Shown: one piece after another, positions 12,224-27,300 of the stretch
Layout: each line of letters begins with the position of its first letter
How positions within the stretch are numbered: the stretch's first letter is position 1
Source of the DNA: Chondrosia reniformis
Taxonomy: Eukaryota; Porifera; Demospongiae; Chondrillida; Chondrillidae
DNA length: 64,000 bases
Assembly: GCA_947172415.1 (NCBI GenBank)
Contig: OX359199.1
Span: 3,932,001-3,996,000 of the forward strand
Reading direction: 5' to 3'
Notes under the pieces: generated by a model
What the model was told of the DNA's origin: nothing
Databases searched by the model: none
What the model saw: the letters and a program-made list of their open reading frames with translations, nothing else
Program-made: the position numbers and the translations under genes

Positions 12224-15200
12224 CTTATATTATACTGTACTCTCTGATACATGTTTGTGAACATATTTACATTATAAAACCTTTTTAAGATATGTAATTA
12301 CCTAAGTGAAGAGTTCTCTTCACATACCACATATGTTCATATGTCATACTTGAATTATGTAGACACTATTCTGTATACCAAAACTAATGAACAAACAGGA
12401 TTCACACCAAATGGTGCCTTCTTACTTAAATTATTCTTGCAATACTTAACAGTTTAGCATGAGTTGTAAATGTCTTCAAACCATAAAAGATTCTATTATT
12501 TTATTGAATTTTTCCAAGAATTAGCCTTAAAGTTGTTGTTTAAGCTTTTAGTATGCTAACTCAGAAAGCAGTAAATTGATTTTGTGAAGATCTGACTTCC
12601 TCATGTTTGGACTAATGGAAAGAGTCTTTACTTTTTATCATTTCTTTATACAATGTAATTAGTCAGTGTCTTTTAGGAATTATGGGGGTCGTTTACAATA
12701 TCAATGATCCCATGTTTCTGAGTGGTCTAGAACACCACATATTGATAAGGGTCACTAAGTTGTGTTGTATTTGATAAGAGGTTAATATTATGGTTTGTCC
12801 TGTCTGGTCTGAAATGACACTTGTGGTTTGCATTCTTTTTAAAAACAGTGACACAATATTAAATTGGACATACTTAGAATTATTTTTGTAGATAAAACTT
12901 TTTACTTCAAAACTTCCTACTAAAGGTTATTTTATGTTTGGTGCTCTGTCTCTGTTTGACGTTATTATATACATATAATATAATGATTTCTTTATGTGTT
13001 GATTTATGTATTTAGATGATAAACAATTTTCTAATTGTATTTAGGTCCTTTTGGTATTGCATTAGTTAGATTCCTATTAAAGAGGTCCTATAACGGATGA
13101 TACATTTTCTCTAATGCAATCAGTGTGATGCACTACTACAGTCACAAAGTGTATACCATAAGCCATAAAACAGTAGTGTGCAAAATTGTATTAGAGAGTA
13201 CAGTATACTCTTTAAGTATAGGGATCACCAAAAAATATATGGCAGCCCTATGTAATGTATTATCATACATAGTGTGGCAGTACTTGGCAATGCATGATAA
13301 GATTGTGCATTACGCATATCTATAGTGTCACTGAAACATTACTACATAGCAATACTATAAAATGAAGTATATTGATGATTGGAAACCATATGGAAGTGTT
13401 TGTGTATTTCCACAAGCTAAATTTAGACTAGGCCTTGCAAGTATGTACACACTCAGAAAGCAAATGTAAGTAAATGCATATCTGCTTGTATTTCTGTATG
13501 ACATTGGTATTTTCACACTATATAGTTACTAATTCAAGTTACATTTGAAGAGGCCTAATGTAATAAACTGGTTCCATTGATTTTAATTACGCATGTAAGA
13601 GCTCATCTCTTTGAGAATTCACTTTTCCTCCCACCTGCAAGTATGACAGGCTACACAGTGAAGTTCATCACCATATAAAGTATACATTGTATAAGTAATG
13701 TTATTATAATAATAATTGTATTGCAGAGGCCATACTAAAAGTGTCAAAGTAACTCCATTTGGGAATACGTAGAGTAAAGGTGATGTCAGATAATAAATAT
13801 AGACTGTTTTCACTGAGGACCTTTAATGGTACAATAATAATTTAATAGATGGTCTGCATAAATAGGTTTTGTCATTCAGAATCACTGCTAACAAGTATAA
13901 CATAATAATAATGCCCTGTAATGTGAATCCCATGCACAGTTGTTGATATCAAATATATATCTTGTTCACACTTAAATTTGATAGACAGTGTGTACAGCTA
14001 CTCTGCAGCTCCTAAAGTGCCAAGGGGTGTGGTGTGAACTATTTCAGGGTCTCTGTTGGCCTCCCCCTTTGAGGTAAGGCTTGTTTCTCTGAACATACAC
14101 AAAATACATCTTCATATTATATATATATATATTGTGTAGACTGCTGGCAAGTGTATTGGTAATTCAGATTGAAAGGAGATTAATTATATACAGAACGTAG
14201 GGGTTTATTCTTGGCCAGTACTCTAGAGTTTTCCTTTCAATGAAGAGTTCATTTAATACATTAGCGTGCCAATGTTTATAAACATAATATACATAGTTAA
14301 TTCAATTAGGTTAGTTAGAATTACAACAATCTTCACACATGTATGGCGTTGTGCCACAGTCAGCAAAGATGTGGAACAATATAATAGGATTTTGGTTATA
14401 ACTGAATAATATATGGGCTATAAGGAAATTGTGAGACTTTGATCAATGCTGCATATGTGAAATCTCCATAAATTAAGTAATGGTTAAAGAGATTACTCAA
14501 CATGTGTGTTCAAATGCCTATCTAGATGAATGGTGTACAATTATGTGGAGTCACTAATATGGTAAAGACAAACAAATCTTTCATCCATGGCCAATTGTGC
14601 ATATACATATTACGTATGTATGTAGTATGTGTATTTATATCAAATCTAAATACCCTATACTAACTGACACTATGATAACCCTTTTTCAGTGCTACCAAAT
14701 TGTAGGATTTTGTCTTAACATATTTACTAATTGGATATTTGGATAGCTCTCACATAGTTTGCTAGCTTATTGCTGCAAGATCAGAAGCTTACAATTATAC
14801 ATGTAAAATGCACTGACCATATACAATTTCACTTCCTTTAATTTGTATTATATAGCTATAGAACATTCCACTGAAAAGCGGAAACATTTCGTATCATATT
14901 ACATTGGTGCATTAGGGTAATATGAAAATTTGGCTGGTAGCACTGCTATACAGTCGTGAATACGTTCAAAAACATACTATAACTAGATAGTCTGCCAAAA
15001 TGGATGTCAGTGTGGCTGTTCACTCAAGTGTCGTAAAGTAGTCCCCATGTGTATTGAAGATAAATCAAGAATATGTTTTCTTAGACTACAGAAAGCTATA
15101 TGGTGATCTGAACGCTTGACGTTATCTGCATGACCCATGCATGGGAGGAATATACACTATCCTTCTTTGTCTTTACTGTCATCCTTTCGGTTGTAGGGTA

Positions 15201-15394
15201 CAACTGTGTCTGTGTCTGTTTTGGCATTCTCTATATACGCCTAATAGAAATGTTTTGTTTCATGCATGATCATCAGCTCGAGCAATCTTATATTTACAGG
15301 AAGTGAAATTTACAATGATATTCATCGTCATACATTACTCATAGGAGGTTTCTTAAAGCTAAATTTTGTTTAACTTTTTACTAATTTCAGCAAA
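12224..15394. other. AT-rich intergenic region, no gene recognised
   Basis: I see no convincing coding exon, RNA gene or repeat in this 3.2 kb. It presumably holds the upstream region of RTK-1. A possible 3' splice site (ACTAATTTCAG) lies a few bases before the RTK-1 start codon, so a 5' UTR intron is possible. Confidence 0.5.
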
Positions 15395-18300
15395 ATGTCG
15401 TTTCGAATGCTAGTAACGAGTAGTTTGCTTCTGTTTATTCTTGAACTGATCTCTAGTGAACAGCTGAAATTGACTACGCCGATCGTTCAGTGCATACCGC
15501 ATGAACTCTGCGACAATAGCACTCTAGGCACTGGTCATATGCTTTTTTCTGAACTGAGTAGTGACGTTATAACGATTGAGAGATGCTTTAGCTTTTGTTT
15601 CACAAATTCAAACGTAAGAGAAGAGACATTTGTTAGCACTAAGTTAGATCGATAGATATTATTTTAGCTGTTTCCATCAGCATTCAAGCAGGTCCTAAAC
15701 CTGTGTACAGTATGGTCTTACAATGATAGAAATAAGATTGCATGGGGTATCAAGGTATAAAGAAATAATGTCTAAATGACGACATATTTCTATTTCTTTA
15801 AAAATTGGATATTTGTCGACACTCCAAACTCTTTTGTAGGTGACCCATCCTGAAGCTAGTTATAATTTTATTCCAGATATTTATGAAGGAGATGTGTGTG
15901 ACAATCGATCCGTGCAGGTCAGTGTGTTTACATACAAATACGTAATCATGTAACCACACAACATACACATTATGTGCCTAGGACAAGTTTTCCTTGTGTA
16001 AACATCTATTCTCAGTGTGTATGTGTGACATAGCCATGAACGTTTTACTAGAAAATTAAATGGATAAAGAAAAACGCAATTAAAAGTTTGAATAATTTAG
16101 AATTCATAAAATTGTCCAAAGCTTTTCAATCAGCAGATTTCTGACCCTTCAAGAAGAATTTACATATTAAGTTTATAAAGTGATAAGGGTTTTTTGTTGC
16201 GTTCATAATAAGTATCTCGCCGGCGACCGTGTCACGTCATCAAGAAAATATGGAGGCGAAATAGCGGTCTGGGCTACGCGAGACTAAATAAGTAAGTACT
16301 TTTTTATGCTGATGAAGAACTCCGGGTCGAAGCATTCAGTTTTGTTTTAAATACAATTGTTGCTGAGTCTCAATAAATCAGGATACTAATTAGTTTATAT
16401 AGTATTGTATATTTTTACTTTTATCGTGTAATATTATATAGCACACTATCAGGAGCGCCCGCCTTCAGCGGGCTTACCTGCTACCGCACGCAAGTGACTT
16501 CCACGCCGTTAACACGACAAAATAGTGTCCTGTGGATAATTAATTGCACACCTCAGAGCTTGAAAACACTGTATCCTTAGCGATAATTCAGTAGCCTACT
16601 TTCATTCCGTTAATAAAAAGAGCGAAGCGGCCATTTTAGCTATATGGAGCAGATTAGCTTCAGGAAGCGATAATTAAAATATGGCGGTAGGCCGCAAAAC
16701 CGGAAGTAGATGGAGAACAACAGGATAGGCGTCGCTGACCCGGATGTCTCCATAATCCCTAAGACTATGGTGGCTATTCTTGGTGTACTTTATGTGAACA
16801 AGAAACTGTACTAAATGAGCCCTGCGGGCGTATTACTTCCTGTTGAAGCAGTATCAGCAGCACGTGTGAAATCTTATTTCCGCAACAACTGCATACTTCC
16901 GTAGCAAAAATGGCGTCTTCGAATATGCGAATAACGGAAGTAAGGCCGAATCAGCGAAGAAAGACTAGAAAGAAAACGCCAACCCCTTTAGAACACTCCA
17001 TGGACATCCCTAAGTACGTCAGGGTAGTTTGAGGTCGATGGTGCGCGATCCGAAGGAGAACAAACAAACAACAGAGATCCCACAAAATATTAAATGAATA
17101 GATAGATAGATATATGTATATGACCCTGAATTTTATGCTTAGATTGATTACATTAACACATATGTACTGTATACATGTTTGTAATCCTTTTTCAGGCTTT
17201 TGTTTGCTATGCAGCCTGTCTGTTACAGATTGAGCTTGTCCAGAAAACCTTAAATGTTAACCCTGCAAGTTGTGAAGATACCTGTAATATGACGGTAACG
17301 TTTCTAGCATACATACGTATATATACTGTTTTGTTACATACTGTTTGATTCATAGTGGATTGTGGAAACTGATGTGTTGTAGTTTTGTGTTTTGTTTGTG
17401 TGTGCATATATGTAATATTTAGTTGTGTGTTAATATACACCCACCTTGACTGAAGAGGAATTATATTTTAAGATAGTAACACACAGTGATTACTATATTT
17501 AGAACGCTGTTAGTTTCTTCAGTGAAAATACAGTATGTACAGGTCATTGTAAGAATTGCTATTGTGCGTCATAGAATGGTGTTTGTGAGAGGGCATTGGG
17601 TCCAGAAGCACCTTGTCTAGCTTCTTGCAAAAGTGAATTATGTTCTCAGTGGTGTGTGAAGTTGGACAACAGTTTTGATATAGACCTCAAAGGTATGTAA
17701 AATTAAATAAATTCAAGTACACTGCAAGATGCTTTGACTAAAACAAAATTTTGTTGAGCAGCTCTGAATATTTTTGTTTGTATGCCTCCACAGTAGAGGA
17801 AAGTGCTTATAATTTACTGATGCCGGAGATAACTGCTGTCTACCCAGAGGATATAAAGCTGAAGAAAAAAGGAATAATGAAGTTTAACATCAGTGACAAT
17901 TTGTTTGAATCAAATGAAATTCATGGCCTCATATGGAATATAGGAAGTCATTTTGTTCCACAGGTAAATGTTAAATTCTAATGCAGCCTATACATATGTA
18001 TCATTTGTATTTAGGTATAATATATTAGTCGCACACATGTTGACTTATGCAGCTAATCCATGTTTTCTCTCCTACCCTGCTTGACATTTGGCTAATACCA
18101 CCCATTAGTTCATTGCACTCTTCAGGGGACACGAGTGGGCGGGGGTAATATCCAGAGTTCAATTTTGATGATTAATAGAAAACTATGTATTACAAATATT
18201 GTAATGTACAGTAAAACGACAATTGTATGCGTGAGTTTTATTTATGCAAATTATCCAAGGCAACGCCTGTCGCATAAATTTCGAAAGTCGAAATCGTCAC

Positions 18301-21300
18301 TTCCGTTTACTAGGTAATAATTATTATTAATCCAGAATTGTGACATCATGAGATTCTTAAACCTAGAAAGCTTTTCTTTTGAGTGGAGATGTTTCTTAAT
18401 TTTGATAGACAAAAACGCCTAAATTTGTTTACACACATACAGTTGTACCTTTACAGTATGTAACTACGATTTTCCTTTCTTATAATTACTCTACAGTACT
18501 ATTTTTTTAGCATTTTCATTCTGTTAGCCACTTAAAAGCTCTTTTGGCTGCCTTGGGCTGAGACATAGGCTCTTCCACATCCAAATGTAAATCTGAACTC
18601 ATCTGTAATACCTGATCATACAAAGTTAAATACTTTTCTAAACAACATTAAATCCTTTAGCGTGACAACCTTTCCTAAACTACTAACAACTAATAATACT
18701 TGTCATTATGTATAGTTATAAACTATTACATCCAATACCATTCTGGGTTGTTTCAAAGGCTTCTGGAATACGAGAGGACAGTTTGCTACTATGTTAGTAG
18801 CAAGGCAGTGGTTGTCAAAGCTAATTGTTCTGGATTTGACATGCCAGCAAATGCTTCTCTTCTACATATGTATTTCCCTTTAATCATCAATATATCATGT
18901 TGCTTATTAATGCATAACAAATTAACTGATATATATCGGCTAGTTAGCACCATATGACTGGTGAAACATGATCAATAAAATCCTTCCATTAAGGTTTAAA
19001 GGTCCTTTTGTTTAAATCCAGCAAATTTAGTGGGCAGAAATATATAACAGTGGAATGGGCCCCATTCTTCTGTAATCTTCTTGCTATATTATCACTACTT
19101 CCATGTACATGCAATTGACATTGCTGCTGCAAGTCAATTAATTAGATATATTTATATTTTGTTCTTTTCTGTAGCATTACCCATTCATTCTCCTCCCTAA
19201 CGAAACAAATGATACAAAGTCATATAGAGTTGGTGCTGATATGTTTGCTGTAAGATCGCTGCAGTGTAAAATGAACAATGTATCATTTACACTTGTCAAT
19301 GCTACTTCATACAGTGGTTTTTATAGTAATTCTGAATCGGAAGAAATTTGTTTTCTAGGCAAGTCTCAATTTGTTATAACTGTATACTATACCCATCTTA
19401 CCAAAACAGAGGTATTCCAGCCACTGTCCTCTCTCCACTATAATATTTTCTTACTTTTCCTTGTTGTCTTATCTTCTTACATGTCATCTTTCTTCTGTCT
19501 CCTATTCTATTCTTCTAGCTGTCTTCTTCCTTTTGTATCCAGTATTATCAACTGTAATTTGTTTTACATATAGGCAATTGGTATCCCGCACCACCTCAGA
19601 CCTTAACACTTGATCTTGATATTCAGAGAAATGGAGAATTACTTTTCAAAGCTTCCACAGTGGATCTCAGCGCAGGTACGACATTACCTAACATACAAGA
19701 AACTTATTCAAAAAGATGGGTTTGGTACCTGAAATCTATTTGTAGTCAGGATAAAGTCAAAAGATTAGTCCCCCTATATGTCTTAGTATGCATGTTGACT
19801 CTATGTAAAATAGGGCCAACAACCAATAATGGTACTTTTAACACTAAGATACTGGTGTACAGCAGCCACACTAGGGAAAACTGCTCATTAATTGTATTGA
19901 AATGTAAACAGTTATCATAGGACCTAATATGAAACAAAATGGCACCCCATTTTTATAGTGTAATCGAACAAAACGGTAACTTTTAGCATCATGTTGCTTC
20001 ATTCTAGTGTAAGGCTGATCTTCCATCTCTTGGATGACCACACCATTAACCAAGTGCAAGTTTATAAATTCCCTGGTATATAAAATTAGTGACACCCTAA
20101 TTTGGAAGAATCACATTGACTTCATCTTCTCCAAAACCTCTTGATAGATTAATCTTCTATACATAGACATTCTTGGTCCTCCCAACACGTTTGAGGATTC
20201 TGTTCTACCAATCCTACATCATGCCCAGCTTTGACTTATGTGCCATCAAAAGCATTCTGCTTTGATTCCTCCTCTGCTGCCAGAAATCACCTTGGCATTA
20301 CATCCTTACAGGCTCAGCATGTCTACAAATCTGTCAAGGGTGTACACCTATATAAATGCCCCACCCACCACTACCACACAAGAGGGAGTGTATCTGACTT
20401 CAATCTCCCTCCTATTAAAGCCAACATGAGGAATCAGTCACACAATCACCTGCTACCCCTCCAAACCCCTACTAATTTATATTAATTCCATGGACATATA
20501 AGTGGGATGCCCAAATGGCAGTGAACATTAAAATTGCTCTCTATATCCAATATTTATGCCGATATGCTAATGAATGAAATTAGCCAAAATAATTAGTTTA
20601 TTTTTTATATTCTGGCACGTACCATTAGTAAGATGCAGTTAATTTTAGCATTTCTTACTGTAGATGATGAATATGCCACTGGATATAAATTGCAGATTCA
20701 TGCCCCTGATGGTGAAGAACACTGTATTGCTGATTACTTCACAGAAAAAAACATGACTAAATTGAAGGTATGAAAACTCCATTTAACTTCAACATAGTTA
20801 ATTTGTATTTGAAAATCCACTTGCATTTAATAACTAGGAATAAAAATAGGGTTAGACCAATAGCATATTTTTCACTGCAGTAGTCAGACACACAATATCT
20901 GTGCCCCCCATCTGCTGATTAGGAAACCATGAAAGTATTGCTGACACTCAAAATATCATTCTTGAGTCAAGTTATGAGATTTACTGCTATGCTTTAAAAT
21001 CATCCATTTTTCAGACTTTATATCACAACAGTATAAGGATTCCTTCTATTTATATCATAAGTTCTATACCGATACATAATGGATTTGTAGATTATACATA
21101 CATGTTTTTACATCTGTATAAACATTGCATATACAACTAAATCCTTCCTTCCCTTCTCTTTTGCTATGTAGAATGGTGTACAAGGAATTTATAATGGAAC
21201 AGCTGAAGTACAAGATATTTTACCTCTGATAGACCGAAAATCATGTGTGTATTTAATTGGTGTGAGTAAACTTATATAGTATATGGATACAAGGTTGAGA

Positions 21301-24300
21301 AAATCACATTCACAGAATCACCTTGAATTGTATGTATATGCATATCTTTGATTATCATCTTGTTCTAAATGAGATCACCACTAATTATATACACTTGCTT
21401 TGTAATTAGTGTAAGATCTAGGGGGGAAACATGATTGAAGCATTACTGTGGCTATTGTAGCTCAGTAGCAAGGGTACTGCTGGTCATAACTAACTATCCA
21501 GGGTTCATGTGTTTCCCTCTTTACTTAATGGTGTTTGAGAATGATTACTTGTAGTTCGATTATCATGTAAGTTACAATATATTAAGAGGGCCATATGATC
21601 CAAACATATACAATATTAAGGGAATTTTAGGAAATTAAACTTTAGTAATTTTTTATGAGGGCTTTTTTCCATAAATTGGGGATAAACTTAAGATTTAATT
21701 AGACTGTATTAATTGTATAGTGTTTCTATATTGATAAGATGTTCGACATACATACATACTCTTGTTTTTACAAGCTTCTCTACTACCTATACTCAGTCTT
21801 CATCTGCTCAGATAAGCAACTTATGCTCTATCTCCAGCCTTTACTGTCTTCTTAATCCTAATACAGTCTATTACTACCAATGGTCCATACCATATTGATT
21901 GATGTATAAAATGTATACATATTATATACATTTGCAGGTATCAACAGAGCCACATGCTCGTTCTACTATTGATGGAAGGAAAATTTATCCTAATTTTAAA
22001 ATTCACTTTGCAGCTTTTGACTGTAAGACATTGCACTGTAGACTAAACAATCTATACATACGTATATACGTACATTGATAGGTTGTACTGTTGTAATAAG
22101 TTGCAGTGGCAGATCTAGGAAATAAGGAAAGGGGTAACCTACATATGTACATGTGTATTAGATTTTGCATGTGAGTAAGGGTGAGGATGTCCTACTTGGC
22201 GTTCCTTAATTCAATTGAGTTCAGATAGCAACAGTAGCTATTAGTCATACCAATAGAATTTTTAATAATATAGCAAGTATTACATATACAAGATACAGCC
22301 GTTTTGATGACATTATGGCAGCAGATTTATAGTATGGTAAGGAGGTCAATATCAGACTCAAGGCGCTTACATATTTACCGAGGTCCGATATTGAGGGTAT
22401 AAACCTCCTTACTGTACTATATATAATATATAGTACAATCTCTAAACGATGATTACCTTTTTCGTTCTCCTATAAAGACGATTCAAAAGGTTTGATATAC
22501 GGACCTGTCAATACCATTTTATTCTGACTCATGGTCAAGTTTATAGACCAAGTCATAATACATTATTTCCTATAGTTACATAATCATTGTACATGTACTA
22601 TATACAGTACAAGTTACAATATACTAAGGTAATCTAATATAAATAAATATATATATATACACTGTACAGGTCTGTATTCTAAGGAGACATTTAGGTAAGC
22701 ATTGAGTAAAACCAAGAGTACATGGTAAAAACGCGTATTGCAGGATCTACAAAGGGTACAGGCATGCCCCCATATTCCCCTGGATCTGCCACTGAGATGT
22801 GTACATACACTAGTCATGAACAAAGAGCACTGTTTTTATACAGAGCTGTAGATGACAGATGAAGTAGTTCTCTATAATCTTGAAATAGCAAAACAATAAA
22901 TTATTTATATGTACTGTATGTATTAATTTAGTCTGAATAAGAGTTAATTAAAATTAACAGTTATCTCTATGTGTATCCTAAACAGCATTTTTTGCTTTAA
23001 TAATAAGCAAGTTATACTGTAAATATATTTAGAGATATACCACACTAGTATATTACAATGCTTTCTACAATGTATTTATCCTATTTGTATGTGTAGTTAT
23101 ATGCTTAACATAGCAGTAATGGATGCTATATATCCACATGCAGTACGTATATACTTACAGTTTGTGTGATATTGACCTATATCTTATAAGCATGTGCATA
23201 CAGTCCTGTGTTCTGTCCACATGAAATGTATAAGGCTTCTGATATATACCTAACTTGTTCTGGCTTACACAAGTAAGTCATCAATATTGTGAAGTAATAA
23301 GTAATTATTGAACTTGTTCAGTAGAATATGAATATTCTCTATATATCTTTCAAACTCCCTTCATGACCCTAAAAACAAATCACCAACTGTCACACCTCAC
23401 AAATATATACCACCAATAAACTAACCCCGCTCAATTAATTTATATAGCTGATGAAGACCTATGGGTCAAAATGTTCTAAAAATTTAAATAAGTTGTTGCT
23501 GAAGTAGAATCGTATCTATAGTTATGTATCCCGCGACAAAAATAATCTGTACTCTTTCAATATGAATATTAATATCATTATAATAAGTTGCTTGGCTACC
23601 TACTGTATGTGTATACATAAGTTGTTGTTAAGGTTGCTTGCTGCATTTCAAGCATAACTGATTCAGTGACAATTTTACATCAAATATCACAAGCTTGTGG
23701 TTTGCTGTTTGATGATTTACATTAGAGTAATCAGTTAACCTTTGTCTGTATGTTAACCACTTACCTAATGTCTCTAGTTGTGTACGTGTATAGATACAAG
23801 GTTTATTCTTTCAAAACTTTTTTCATAGTTCCTCAATATCCTTCTATTGATGCGATAAAAACTGTAATTTTGGTGGAAAATCCAATTACCGGAAAATATA
23901 CAATTTCTCTAAACTATACTGTGACTAGTCATTGGAAGTCTTTGGCAGTAATTTGGAGTCTGAAATTTGATGTCTACTGCGTACAAGGTACCATAAGTCG
24001 GTTAGGTGGCGCGTCATTCCTTCCTGCCTCTGTAAGTTTAAATTCATAGCAAGTATAGTGACTTCCATGTGATTTTATGTAATGCATAAGATATACTATT
24101 GGCTATGGGTAGCTATCTAGGGACACACATACTTGCAGATATAGAGTGATAAGTATTGATGATGCTGGTACAGTAATATTTTTAGCTGATTGATCATTCT
24201 AAAGCTTAAATGTACATACGTATACAGTATATGATACATATCTTCTCCCGGTTTGTTATCTAAGCAGCTTTTGTTTTCCTTTTAACATTAGCCTACAAGT

Positions 24301-27300
24301 TTCTGTAATAAGAAGTGTAAATCTATTTTGGCTGAGTGGCTAGCGACACCTCCCTACGTCCTTTATGTGCGGTTTATGTGCATATGTGCATGTACAATTA
24401 TAGATGTTATGTTTAAATATTTTAAGTGCTATTCATTGTCTGTAAGTAATTGTTAAATGTAATTGGTATATTCACTTTGAAGCTATTTACTGAATCTCTC
24501 TGTATAAAATGCTTATCCATTCAGGGAGATCAACTTGTTTACATAATAAAAGGTCCAGATATTGCACCATCCTGTTCAGAGGCAACAACAAGAGTAGGTT
24601 TTAATAATCTGTGTAAAGATGGTGTTTGATATTAGACTTCTTTATTAGCATATGTACGTATGTACAGTATTAGTATATGTATTGCTTAAAAGAGTTTTAC
24701 TTTATATATACCTTCTCTAGTTGTGCTGAGACATGAGTTTATTAAATGTATTCATGAGTATTTATTTTATTACATACGTAGATGGAATATCGTCCACGAT
24801 ACAGAAATAGAGGGATTACTCAGAAAAATTTAACTGATCCAGTATTTTCACTGCTAGGTGAGTTACTTTTTTACATTAGGTTTGTGCAACTTACTCACAT
24901 CCTCGTTTTTCTGTCCTAAAGCTCGACAACCCAGTGCTATTCGAAATTTAACTATAGTATGGAATATTGACTTTTCTCAGTTCAAATTCTTTGCTAATGC
25001 TACCTTTTTGGGTCCAGAATTTCCGCAAGGAAAAATTTTGCAATATGAGTACAGGTTGAGCACTCCATTGGCTAGCATTGTTGATGATGGCTCTCTAAGT
25101 GTAAAGGTACTATAACTTGTTTATTCATCACTAGGGTCATCAAAAACCCCAGCCAGTTTGGTATGGGCTGAAGATGATTTATATGCATACCCATAATCAG
25201 TGATAGTCATGACACAATGTTTAATATTCAAGGTTTAAAAATGAACAAGTGAAAAGTAGATTTATTATGATTCAATCCCAGTACACATGCATATACAACG
25301 TACGTACATATGTATATATTAACCACCAGTGCTATCTGCCATATTCGAATCTTATGTAATTGATTATAATTACGGCAGAACTGGTTGTTCGAAAGGGTCT
25401 CTCCCATTTCCTGTGGGAATGACCATTGAATCTACACAACCACAATGTAAAGGTGTCACTGTCATCTAATAACTGCATGCATTAACAATCATAAATAAGG
25501 AAAGAATACAAGAAGTTACATCATATTATACGTATATATGTATGTTTAATTTGGTAGCCCCTTTGCTCAGTATTTTCTATTTGCTCACTGGAGTGACTAG
25601 TGTACCCAGGTTTCACATATGTTTATTTTGTGTAAACGTTTGAAGATTATCTACAGTAAATGTTTGTACACATTTGCAGGATTCTGAAGCAGACAGTGAC
25701 ATGACTCTTTTAAACGAAGTATTTGTTGAAGTAGACCTTTTTGAAGATGATCACTTCAATTTTTCAGTAAGTGTTTTACACATTTATACCTGTGTGAAGG
25801 CTTCCATGCTACACCGGTATATATTCTTCTATGGTATTGTAGTTGTTTTCCTCAAAGTTAATGTACTCTGGCAATCCTTTAAATATTCCTATTTACTTTG
25901 TATATTTCCGAGGTGATCAGTTCTGACAATTTGCCTATAATGGAATAGTAGCAGTGATTAATAGTTAACCTCAAAAATTTCAATATAGCTACAAATCTCT
26001 GTTTCATGTATATAAAGTATATACAGACATTGATATGTTTGATTGGTGTGCATACACATGACAATGCCTCCACTGTATTATTGGTGCTATATGTGTGATT
26101 GCAATTGTAGTGGTGTACATAGTCTTTTGCTTACTTCATGCGATATTTCTTCTATGTCCGATGTGTATTTGTAGGTGCGAGCTATTTCAGAATATGATGC
26201 AACAGGAGAGTGGGAGACAGTAACCATATATCCTGAATTTGTAGCTGATATCCCCAAGCAAGGTATAGTAGTCTCTTATTGTGACTGTTACATTTTGCCA
26301 AGTAATATATGATGTACTTTGATAATGGTAGGTATTACCACGTACATGTAAGGCCTTACCCATACATTATTTCACCCTTGCCCAAGCTACAGTCCCTTTC
26401 TCATATAACTAGAGTGAGGAATTTCTTTTCTCTGTCTTTCTGCAATACAGCTGAATTGCCCTTACATATTCAGGGAATTATTATTGGATGCTGTATCCTG
26501 GCTGTAGTTCTAGTGGTTCTCTTCATCTTAATAGTCACCACCAGTGGTTATTATTATTACAAGAAAAACAAAGTTGTGATTGTGAAGGTAAAAACCTGCT
26601 AGCTGATACCACCATGTGTAGTATAGCATATATTAGAATGCCACACGTGTATACTACTGTGGCGAATGGGAGTCTTTCAATATAGTACACGTACTGTGCT
26701 CAAGAGTATTATCTTTAAGTATGTCTGTGTCGATATCTTGTCGCAAGGTAGTTTTCATGCCAAGATAAGTAAATATACATATTTGAGCCGAAGCCTCACA
26801 AAGATCAAGAAGAAGACAAAGATTCTCTGGGGTCACTGATGAAGGATAGAATTCCTAGAAACAGCTGTCTGGCCCAGTGGAGAAGAAGAGAAGAAGAAAG
26901 AGAAAACTCTTATCCTTATCCAAAGCTCTCACTAGGCTTAGTTCCTTCAGGTCTTTTAGTTTTAGCATGAGTATTGGATTTTACAAATGTATATAAAAAT
27001 ATGGTTCCCTCTTTTTTCTTTTTCCTTCAAGTGGAATTTCAGCATGTGGTATTGAGTATATATGTAATCAGTAGATTATTGTTTTTTACTATCTTGCATT
27101 TATAAAGTTTGTTGACCCTTATTGTGTGTAGAATGCTGGTATTTGGTTAAATGGGCAGGCAGAGGTTGACGACGAACAGGATGGAACATTTGAGCCACTT
27201 CAGTTGGACAACTGGGAGATCTCTCCTGATCAGATTATCATGGACTGCATGCTTGGAGAAGGAGCATTTGGTGAAGTCTATAAAGGCTTGATTAAAGGAG

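Noticed and set aside
18700-18957. Open frame between RTK-1 exons 5 and 6 that could be an extra ectodomain exon
   Set aside because: RTK-2 joins the homologous exons directly, both RTK-1 neighbours are phase 0 without it, and the frame lacks a fitting donor and acceptor.
20231-20485. Overlapping open frames in an RTK-1 intron as a possible nested gene
   Set aside because: The readable pieces resemble the end of a LINE protein and are split among frames, so a decayed retrotransposon explains them better.
24315-24345. Possible tRNA-Ser/Leu A box (TGGCTGAGTGG)
   Set aside because: No B box or cloverleaf stems follow, so a chance match or tiny SINE remnant is more likely.
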